Source: Phallusia mammillata
Taxonomy: Eukaryota; Chordata; Ascidiacea; Phlebobranchia; Ascidiidae
Direction of reading: 5' to 3'
Length of the DNA stretch: 64,000 nucleotides
NCBI GenBank assembly: GCA_003260075.1
Contig: QLIY01000160.1
Coordinates: forward strand, 28,789-92,788
Shown: positions 38,215 through 47,224 of the stretch, in pieces
Layout of the letters: each line of letters starts with the position of its first letter
How positions within the stretch are numbered: the first letter of the stretch is position 1
The notes under the pieces: model-generated
Seen by the model: the letters and a program-made list of their open reading frames with translations, nothing else
What the model was told of the DNA's origin: nothing
Database searches by the model: none
Position numbers and translations under genes: made by a program

Positions 38215-38323
38215 TTATTTACAGGTTGGCCACAGCGGTCACGCAGTATTTACAGGTTGGCCACAGCGTTTAGAAAGTGTGTACAGGCTGGCCACAGCGG
38301 TCACAGCGGTCAAGTGGTATTTA
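38215..38323. repeat. Short tandem array, about 30-bp units
   Basis: ACAGGTTGGCCACAGCG or ACAGGCTGGCCACAGCG occurs three times at roughly 30-bp spacing, with GGTCAC duplications inside the last unit. Confidence 0.7.
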
Positions 38324-38458
38324 CATACACCCTTGGTCAGCACCTGTTCACCATACTTTGCACACATGCAGGTCGCTAACACCTTGCTACAACCTCATGT
38401 CAGTAACTGCTAACTCTTATATATCTATTTTTTATGTGATTCAAGTCGATATAAACTG

Positions 38459-38749
38459 GTGTAACTGATGTGGCCCTTCATATCAATGATGATGGCATGA
38501 GCATTTGCCGAAATTTTTTGAACCATAAACCATGTCACTTTTTACATCTACTCGGGCCATTATTTTCATCATTAAACTTATGAACAGATCCATACATGGT
38601 GTTTAAAAACTTTGCTTTTGGAAATCTTAGATATTTCTAAGTTTTGTTCAGAATAATAAAATATGTATTAAAAAAAAATATAACTAGTAACTTTTGTTAT
38701 CACATGTAGTTCATTGGCCAAGTTGACAATAAAATTGAGTTGTGATTAC
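38459..38749 (+). repeat. Dispersed repeat, copy B
   Basis: Second near-identical copy of 37132-37429, ending at the same TGTGATTAC word and here continuing into unique sequence upstream of LDB. Confidence 0.85.
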
Positions 38750-38801
38750 AAGTCAAATAAACAATTTGAGCCAATATTCAATTGTTTTAAATTTTTGGAT
38801 T

Positions 38802-39018
38802 GTAGTGTTTGTTCCTGTGTGCGTAAACTTTAACTGCAAAAATTTTATTTCAGGGAGTTTAACAAACATTGCTCTCCGAATAGTCATTTAATATTTACAG
38901 GGGGGGGGGTTTTTTGGATTGTAATGTTTGTTCCTGTGTTTGTAAACTTTAACTGCAAAACTTTTATTTTAGGGAGTTTAACAAACATTGCTCTCCGAAT
39001 AGTCATTTAATATTTACA
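38802..39018. repeat. About 100-bp duplication of LDB 5' sequence flanking a 10-G run
   Basis: The block from GGATTGTAGTGTTTG to TTAATATTTACA occurs twice (ending at 38899 and at 39018), about 95 percent alike, separated by exactly ten G (38900-38909) plus a few T. Only the second copy runs on into the LDB start. Each copy has a splice-acceptor-like TTTTATTT(C/T)AG, so a 5' UTR exon may begin there. Confidence 0.75.
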
Positions 39019-39029
39019 TTTGTTTTGAA

Positions 39030-39894
39030 ATGCCTATTCGACCCAACAGCAATCCAAACATGGACATGCCAAATCGACCTATGCCATGCATGGTGCCACC
39101 TGATTACAGAATCCATCAGATGAACCGAAGATTACAGGAAAGAATGGAGGACTGTGATAATCAGTGGTGGAATGCTTTTGCTACAGAATTTTTTGATGAC
39201 AAAGCTACCTTTACTCTTTCGTTTTTTCTGGAAGATGGATTGAAGCGTTATACCATTGGGCGGACTCTGATTCCACGCTTTTTTCGCACCATGTTTGACA
39301 GTGGTGTTGTTGACATGAACATTGTGCTAAGACATCCTAAAGATTTTCCAAGTAATGCAGGAATAACCCTTGACTGTGAGCAAGCTACTATGGTCACGCA
39401 CCATACCAAACCTGTCCCAACTAAAGTATGTGCAGAAGGTCATTTGTGTGTGGACTTTATTGCTGATGAACTCATGAGAATTAGATCTTGGCATTTTGCA
39501 ATTCGGAGTCATTTGGAGTACATTCCTAAACAAGCTCCAATGCAAAATCCAGGCATGTTAGAGGATCTGTGCAAAAACACAACTCGCCAAGGCCTAACAT
39601 CAGCTATGCTTAACTACCTTAAAATGTGTGTGATTATTGAACCCATGAAAGAGCTCATGTCACGTCAAAAAGCATGCAATATGGACCCAAGGGACTGTTT
39701 AAAAAGCTGCTTGTTTCAAAAGTGGCAAAGAATGCTGAATCCACCCACCGACACTGCTCGCCCTGGCACTAAAAGGCCATCTAGAAAGCGTAAAAACTCT
39801 ACTACAAACCCAGCAAATGCAGTTCAGGGACAAAAGAAAAAAGTCTTCACTACGTCTGATGTGATGATGGTTGGGGAACCTACACTGATGGGAA

Positions 39895-39976
<82 letters not shown>

Positions 39977-40202
39977 TGATACTCCACTCCCTGTAAAATC
40001 AGAAGACCATGACACATCTGCTGCCAGTTTTCCGAGTGTTTCCTCTCCAACTCATACACCATCTCAATGGCAACAGCCAACTACAAGTGTTCCGTCCACA
40101 ATACAGCAACAGGCTCCCCATGTAAAAAGCGAACCAGGTGATGTTTCAAGTAATTCCACACCACCACTGTACACAACTCCCCCACTATCCACAAGCACTT
40201 GA
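39030..40202 (+). CDS. LDB: LIM-domain-binding protein (LDB/CLIM/NLI), LID replaced by a G run
   Basis: LDB proteins dimerise and bridge LIM-homeodomain and LMO proteins in nuclear transcription complexes. The product is 390 aa. The dimerisation domain (about 25-240) is clear: DYRIHQMNRRLQ, CDNQWWNAF, LEDGLKRYTIGRTLIPRFFR, RIRSWHFAIR, LNYLKMCVIIEP and RDCLKSCLFQKWQRM. A basic nuclear signal (KRPSRKRK, about 248-255) follows, then the conserved DVMMVGEPTLMG. In vertebrates the acidic LIM-interaction domain comes directly after that motif. Here 80 G (39895-39974) give a fake polyglycine, then FDTPLPVKSE and a Ser/Thr/Pro/Gln-rich end. The whole protein is in one exon, whereas vertebrate LDB genes are split. 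Identity is very secure; residues after 288 and the exact frame across the run are not. Confidence 0.93.
39895..39974. other. 80-nt G run inside LDB, probable gap filler
   Basis: Same length as the run at 26246. It sits between the motif GEPTLMG and an FD dipeptide, the two points that bracket the LIM-interaction domain in vertebrate LDB1. It is therefore best read as missing sequence, not as a real glycine tract. Confidence 0.8.
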
Positions 40203-42002
40203 AGGCACATTTCCACCACATAATTGAAGTACATTAAGTTGTGTGTTTTGTATTTTGAACAAATATTGGTGTGAAAACAGCCTTGGAAATCCTAGTCTGT
40301 TTATGATTGAATATTTTTTCTAAAATCATTTTTACTGTTTCCCGTAATGATGCATGTCTTTTACCATTTCCAGAAACTTAATGCTTTCATTGTTGTAAAA
40401 TGTATCATTTTTCTCCAGCCAGTTGTTGTAGTTGTTTGTTTTGTTTTTCTGATTCATACCTTGTGGCACTTTCTTACCTTTTTCATAGTTGTTATTATTG
40501 TTAGAACAGCTATGTTGGCACAATACTTTTTTGCCCACCAGTAGCTAAAGTACAGGAAAATTAAGTGCTGCTGTAATCTGTTCAAAAATACGACTTGGAT
40601 GAGCTATGAAACTTTTAAAGTATGTCCTGGTTTCATTACCATAAGTATGAAATACCTTTTAAATGGTATGTTTTTGTAAAACAGATTTTACCAAAACTGT
40701 GGTTTTCCAAAAGGTTTATTGCCTACCAGTTGTGTACATGCTTATTGCCTGAAGCTATGTTTATTTCACTTCAGCCACTGTCTGATATTGTGACATGGTG
40801 AAATGTCTGTTTTGTGGCAACCATATGGTGCTTCAGCAGTGTTCTCCATTTTTGTTGCTTGTCACTTTCTTTGGTGCTGCTTGTGAAACATGTATGTGTG
40901 TCATTAAATTTGTCCTCAGTCTTAGACATATCATGGTGTTTATGGTGTAGAAAAGCACAATTTTGAGCATCCAATTTTGGTTGGTCCAGCTTTATTTTGT
41001 CTAGTTCATATGGTTTGCAATAACCATGATTTTATACCTTGCAAGACACATGTCTAATGTAAATTGCCTGGGGTGTCAAATTATTGACGACTGTCTGACT
41101 GGGAATTAGATGTACGCCGACAGACAAGAAACGACAATTACTGTTTGTCCAATCTCACATTATCCGTTAGAAGATTAAGATATGCTTGAAATAACTTACC
41201 AACAAGTGTTCAGTAAAAAACGTCTATATCAAATCATGGGCTCACAAAATCCCACTCCTAACTTACTTAGATTTCTTGAAAATATGCAACCCTGCTCATA
41301 CAATGTGAGTTTCGGCAGGCGCACTTTACAATTTTATTTGCCCTAAATTTCTAAGTAGTTCGAGACTTCTTGGCTTTCCAAAGGACTTGCGATCGAGGAT
41401 AAAAAATAAAACGTTCAATAAAATAGGAACATGAACCCACAAATTCACACGGACCGTATTTGTAAACAAACAAGTTCAACAGATAAATGACTTCCATCAC
41501 CCAATGTCTATACTCCTTTGCGGTCTGTAAGATCATAACATCGCAAGGTAAAAAATATGAAGCAGGTTTAAGTTTTGCTTAATTCTACACTACTGGAAAA
41601 GTCAAACGAAAAAAATGCCCTTTCAAAGTTTTGTTTCGACTATTCCACCCTTTTAACGCTCGGCTGTGCGCATGTAAAAAAGTCTTTATACCATCGTTTT
41701 ACATGCCAAATCGTGGACTTTTATCGGAGTAAATTTCTGATGGATGTATGTGTCTATTTCGGGGAAAGCTATTTTATTCCATCCCAGGTTACAAACCTGA
41801 GGCGCTTAATTGTTTACGCACAGTCCCTCTTGAATTTGATCATCATTCGCCAGGCCTATTGAAGGCGTTATACCGAATAAGCCGGTCACCAAGCATTCAC
41901 CACCATATGACAAGACGTAGGCTAGAAAAATCTGCCGTGATCGCTGATCTGCATCGATGCTTCAGAGCCAAACCCAGCTATTCATCTATTTCTTAAATTT
42001 GA
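40203..42002. other. LDB 3' UTR and intergenic sequence
   Basis: T-rich sequence follows the LDB stop. ATTAAA at 40903-40908 and AATAAA at 41405-41410 are possible polyadenylation signals; neither can be chosen. An ORF of 82 codons (41748-41996) has an acceptor-like TTCCATCCCAG inside but no family resemblance. Confidence 0.4.
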
Positions 42003-42040
42003 TAGTCATATATATATAGGCCTATATATATATATATGTG
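42003..42040. repeat. TA-rich palindrome
   Basis: An alternating TATA tract centred on AGGCCT reads the same on both strands. Likely cruciform-prone simple sequence. Confidence 0.6.
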
Positions 42041-42108
42041 AAATAATTATACCTGTGATACATAATTCTTGGGAGTATGAGGGAACAAGTGTTGATGCAG
42101 AGCTAGAT

Positions 42109-42773
42109 CAGGGCTTTTCAAACCGTGGGTAGCGACCCCAATTGGGGATATAATTTTGGGGTCGTGAAACATTATGCGCTATTATGTCAGTCACAATAAA
42201 TGGTATACGTGCGTACATTTATTGTTTAAACGTAATTCCCGTGTATAGGCGAAACCAGGGGTTGTGGGTGCACAACCTTGCGGCAGTACAGAGACAAGTT
42301 TGTGCGCCCGTGAACATGTTTGTTAGAATATATGTAGGCCTACTGGCGGCCGTGACGTAGCCTAAATACAAACTCATTTGCCAAATGTATTGATTTTCAA
42401 ACTGCTCTAAACACATTTTGTGGAACATAGAAGAGTATTACCAGCCTAGTAGCCATATGCGCCAGACTTTTTTATGCCTATTGTGTGCAGGGGGGGGGGG
42501 CGTTTAGCAAAAGCGACACAGCAATATAGATTATGACGTTAAATAAGCTAAGACCGCCAATCTGTGTATCAAGTTAGAAATTATTCTGGGCTTTTTATGC
42601 GCCATTAAAAGGTATATGTATAACATATAAGTATTTCTTTACATAAGTAATTTTAAAACACAAGCAAGCAGGCATTGGCCGCCGTTGGTGAAATAAAGAT
42701 ATGTGATGCGGCCGTCATAGCGAAAAGGTTGTGCACATAGCCACATACCCATCACGGGGTCGCGATTGCCCTG
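42109..42773. mobile_element. hAT-like element, interrupted by an 11-nt G run
   Basis: The left end CAGGGCTTTTCAAACCGTGGGTAGCGACCCC is a typical hAT MITE start. The right end GGGGTCGCGATTGCCCTG is partly complementary. Flanks AGCTAGAT (42101-42108) and AGCGAGAT (42774-42781) differ by one base, consistent with an 8-bp duplication. The G run at 42490-42500 means the interior may be incomplete. Confidence 0.6.
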
Positions 42774-42943
42774 AGCGAGATGACACATTGACAAAGTAGC
42801 AAGTAGGCACGTGCTTATGACAACAAGAAAGGAGGGACACGCGTGTGGACGCGTCCACATAAATTTTGGTAGCCTAAAGGCTACAGTCGAATTTTCAGTG
42901 GTTTTATCATTTAATTGTAGCCCTTAATATTGGTGGTTTAAAC

Positions 42944-43445
42944 CAGGGAGTCGAATCGCTTGTTATATAGGTTCGGGTTCGGGTTCGGTTCGGTTCGGGT
43001 TCAGTGTTTTGTTTTGGAGGGTTTGGGTTTTTAAAAATGTTTAATTTGTTTTTGTTCCGGTTTGGGCAAATTATCCGGTCCAAACCGGTTTGCGGTTTTT
43101 AAACCGATTTAAATTTTCATTCGTTTACATTTAATTCTACCTATCACCTACTTGGCCTTCAAACTCCAAAATAATTTCGACCGTGAACTGTTATTTTTGT
43201 CACTCCCTAGAAGTGTTATATCTCCCGTATTCTTCAGTGCGCTGTTTTGATAAAAAATCACTAAATATAAAACAGCATTTTTTACTGGTTCGGTTCCTGT
43301 CCAACGCCATACAAAGTATGGGGTTCAACTCCGTTTCGGGTTTTTAGGAAATCGTAATTAGCGGTTCGGGTTTGGTTCGAGTTTAATGAAATTAACCGCT
43401 TAAACCGGTTAGCGTGGTCGGGTTCAGTTCCGGTATGACTCCCTG
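42944..43445. mobile_element. hAT-like MITE rich in GGTTCGG/CCGAACC words
   Basis: CAGGGAGTCGAATCGC on the left mirrors CCGGTATGACTCCCTG on the right. Flanks GTTTAAAC and GTTAAACA look like a target duplication with a one-base slip. The interior repeats GGTTCGGGTTCGG and AACCGGTT. A further CCGGAACC-rich patch lies at 43710-43860 and may be a related fragment. Confidence 0.65.
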
Positions 43446-43890
43446 GTTAAACAAACAATAAACGGACGGTAGGCTATATCGTTTCTGAAAATACTCATGT
43501 CAACAGTAAAGAAATGTTAACAAAAAATGTTCACGTTTCCGATATTTGCGCCCTACAATTAGAATTTCTTATCATAGAGTCATATCGTTTCATGAATGCA
43601 AAAAAGTCGCATAAAATTAGCCTATATTTTAGGTTTGTTTTTGATCTAGTTTTAGTTCCGCTTTTGGGGGCAGTTTTGAAGAAAAAGGTTTCGCTGCTGG
43701 TAACCAGAAATTCAAACCGGAACTGAACACGAACCGGTGAACCAGATATAGAATGAATTTTTAAGCCCGAATCGTAAATAACATTCTTTTAAAAAACGCA
43801 CCAGAGTTGAACCGTATATTTTGTTTGTTGTTGAACCGGAACCGGAACCAAACTAGTTCGCTCTGAAGTCCCAACCCAACTATTTTAATA

Positions 43891-44071
43891 TTCCTGACCA
43901 AAAACAAAGCGTGTACTAACCAACACTTTAGTTGTCTTGTCTTACCTAAAGAGTATTAAATACAATGGGGGGGGGGGTTCCTGACCAAAAACAAAGCGTG
44001 TACTAACCACTACAGTGACTACACCAACACTTTAGTTGTCTTGTCTTACCTAAAGAGTATTAAATACAATA
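43891..44071. repeat. Direct duplication flanking an 11-nt G run
   Basis: 43891-43966 and 43978-44071 match end to end, except that the second copy has an extra segment of about 18 nt (ACTACAGTGACTACACC-like). The two are separated only by G (43967-43977). The indel between copies resembles allelic variation. Confidence 0.75.
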
Positions 44072-44350
44072 CCCTTTTAATGCTGTTTGCCTTACCGAAG
44101 TAGTGAAATAATAATCTCAATAAACACAAATAATTAATTTTCTATCAAAACACAGCTGTCACTATTCATTCATGCGTAACATGCCGGTACTTTTTTGTTG
44201 TGCAAAGACAATTTTATTGCCGCATTTGTTTGTAAATTTGTAATGGTGATGGATATAGCACATCATTGTTGATCATTTGCGTTATTTAATTTAAAAGGCA
44301 TGCAGTGTTAACAACTAATTAATTTAACAAATTGGTACAAATTTTTGATA

Positions 44351-46537
44351 ATGGACGATAAAGCTTTGGAGGAATTGGCAGTTGCGGAATTATTAAAAGA
44401 GGCAAAACGGGGAAGGGAGAGATCAGCAACTATGGGACCAAGAGGATGGTAAAACTTGTTTCATGTTTTTACTCTTTTGTAATGCTGGACTGCTGGTTAA
44501 CCATTTTTTGGAAATAAGTAAGCGTACTTCATGTGTACTTTGTAGTATACACAACACTGTAACACACACAGCTGGCAATGCACAGAGATAAAATAAAGTG
44601 TGTTTTTTAAATTAAAGAAAAAGGATATTCTGCAATTTTTTTTTGATTTTGTAAGGTACCATCAGTGCAGCTGATGACAAACACTATTTGAATTGAAATG
44701 ATACTAGTGGTAGAAATAGAATGCGCTTTGTTAGAGGATGTTTGCTTCCAAATAACCAAACAGTACATTGCTTTTTTGTGTTGCAACATTTTAAAACTTT
44801 TTAGTGGCAGAAGGGGGGGGGGTAATGCACTTTGTTAGAGGATGTTTGCTTCCAAATAACCAAACAGTACATGGACATTGCTTTTTTGTGTTGCAACATT
44901 TTAAAACTTTTTAGTGGCAGAAGTAAAGTTGTTTTAAATCAGGGGTCTCAAACTGATTTGAGGGCCAAAAACAAACTTTTAAGTAAGCCGAGGGCCACAC
45001 TATCGAAACATTTGTGTAATATAGTGTAATATCAGCAGTCATATTGCGTCATTAAAAAGGGAAATGTTCATTAATGCCATTAGCTTTGTTAAAAAACAAT
45101 GTTGTAATAAATAAAAAACAAATATACGGTGTTGCAAAGTGAAAGAGCCAACTCTACTTTAGTGCTTTGTGTGGAAACAATGGCATACAGTGACACAACA
45201 ATGAAACAAATATGACGCAACCATTACAATTGCTGATTTTAAAGATGTGGTATTTCGATCATGCCATTTAAATGTTGCATATACCACTACTAGAGAATGA
45301 TTGTATTGTGTAAATTTACTGGTTTGACAGGGTATTCCGCTTAAGTAAAACACATAACTTCTCAAAGTTACTTCGCGGGCCGCACAAATACTTTGGAGGG
45401 CCACATGCGGCCCGCGGGCTGCGTGTTTGAGACCCCTGTTATAGAGTATGCCATTTATAGGTGTCAATTGTTGTGTTCAACCCTGTAGCCCCAACATTTA
45501 CCCCACTAGCTGCCAAAGTGTAAAACGTATTTGTATGTTNAACTTCAGTAAATAGTTGCTAACACTTTTAACTTGTTAAAGTAGAACTTGAATTGAATTA
45601 TTTGTAGATGTATATTAGCAAACAATAATGCACTATATAAATTTTTTATGTGTGTGTCATTGTGTGTATTGTGGACAATGATATTGGATACATTCTGTAC
45701 AGTTTGTTTTAACAAAAACTGTTTGCAGCATAAACAACAGATGAACCATAAAATTCTTATTTGTTGTGTGGTGTGGGTTGTTCTTTATTATGCAACAACA
45801 ATTTCCCACTGATATATATTTATGTATGTTTTGTATTTGCTTGGTACTTAAAAAGCTGATTTTTTGGATTATAAAATAGGTGTGTTAGACGAACTATTTT
45901 TTCAGGCAAAAGGAACTTGTTCCATCTACAAACAAACAGTTTCTTCGACGGACTTTGTCTAGCGTTTTGTATTCTCAAAAAACAACAGAGGAAAAGCAAA
46001 AAAAGCATCATAGAAAAGTTAAAGAAGATGGTGACAAAATCAAACCCCAAAATACTAAAAGCGAGACCAGGCAAAATGAAAAACAATGGGGATCTTCCAG
46101 TGGCATTGCATCAAAGTTGCACTCAGACAAAAGCATGCAACAGAAACACAACAGTTCCTACAAAAGGAAGTTAGGAAATGATTCTTTTAAATCATCTAAA
46201 CATTACAGCCAGTCCAGCAAAACAAAGCATAGTAAGTTTTTTGTAAGTTACTGTAGGCTTTGCTTTACAACTTAAGTTTGTGTAGAATAAATATTGAACA
46301 AAAATCGTTTTTTGTGTAATATCATAATTTTTATGTTTTTAAAAAAATATTTTTTATTTAGACATATTTGGTTTCAAAATTTCTGCAGACTTCACTGAAA
46401 CATTTTTGTATACTTTTTAGCAAAAAGTAACTATGCATTTAGTCAATTAATTATGTTTGATCATTGTAGTTCAATCAGCAATTTGTGAGTGTATTTCATT
46501 GAAATTTACAGGAAAACTTTCCAATGAAAAGCAGTGA
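44351..46537 (+). CDS. POLR1D: POLR1D isoform-2-type protein
   Basis: Matches the short alternative product of vertebrate POLR1D, not the RPAC2 polymerase subunit itself. The shared core is EELLKEAKRG-like, then TMGPxGW, then STNKxFLxxT. Exons are 44351-44448, 45906-46231 and 46512-46537. The first junction rebuilds the Trp codon of GPRGW and the second gives Arg, for 149 aa. The C-terminal two thirds are Lys/Ser/Gln/His-rich and probably disordered. An alternative end skips the last splice: the frame then stops at 46275 and AATAAA lies at 46286-46291. The RPAC2 domain (HTLGN-type motif) was not seen in this window, so here the short form appears to be encoded alone. Its molecular role is poorly known. 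Intron 1 contains a hAT-like element and a G-run duplication. Confidence 0.85.
44720..44922. repeat. Direct duplication flanking a 10-G run, in POLR1D intron 1
   Basis: About 93 bp ending at 44812 are repeated from 44824, separated by ten G (44813-44822). The second copy has four extra bases (GGAC-like) near the ACAGTACAT word. Confidence 0.75.
44940..45438. mobile_element. hAT-like MITE in POLR1D intron 1
   Basis: A 14-bp perfect terminal inverted repeat, CAGGGGTCTCAAAC, stands at both ends. It is followed inside by GAGGGCC-type and GGGCCACATGCGGCCCGCGGG words characteristic of this MITE group. No clear target duplication (TTTTAAAT versus TTATAGAG). Confidence 0.85.
46286..46291 (+). terminator. 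AATAAA, possible alternative POLR1D polyadenylation signal
   Basis: Lies 11 nt after the TAA that is reached if the donor at 46232 is not used. This would give a two-exon form with a different C-terminus. Confidence 0.35.
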
Positions 46538-46960
46538 TGTCTAAATGTGATTCAATATACCATCCAAGCTGCACGAACTGCGTGATGGGTTACAATGATC
46601 AATTACTGCAGCAGGATACGAAGTTAACCAGGAAGTCGTTTCCCTGCGCTTTGTTATCTTGCAACAGACGGCCACCAAACTTAGTAGAAATTTTGTGTGG
46701 GAACTTGCAGTGGCTTGAAAAGTTTGCATGGCCTGAACAAGGTTGGTTTTTTTACAACTGTACTTGTGTCAGTTTTGTTTATTTTTTGGTAATTTTGTAA
46801 GTGTTTAACTAAGATACAAAATATGTAGTAATTAGGTTAAATTGTACAAAGACAATTTTATTCCATCTATTTAATTTTAATCAAAGCTAGCCAAGTTAGT
46901 TTGTGAGCTAAGACAGGAAAATGGCTTAGCCTTTATTAGAAATTATATGAATTCATTGGC

Positions 46961-47140
46961 ATTTCATGCTGATAGAAAAGTTGTTTGTCTTCAACATGTG
47001 AAACATGTTTATCATTTACACTTATTACCAGACACAAGGAGTTTGGGGGGGGGGACATTTCATGCTAAAAGAAAAGTTGTTTGTCTTCAACTTGTGAAAC
47101 ATGTTTATCATTTACACTTATTACCAGACACAAGGAGTTT
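46961..47140. repeat. 84-bp direct duplication flanking a 10-G run
   Basis: 46961-47044 and 47057-47140 are near-identical, separated by ten G (47045-47054) and two bases. It lies between the POLR1D stop and the syntaxin start. Confidence 0.8.
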
Positions 47141-47224
47141 TGCTTACATCTGACCAATCAAATTCTTCTTCGCAGAAAGTGAAAGGTATTGTAGCTATGT
47201 GTTTAATGTTACAGAGTTTTTGGT

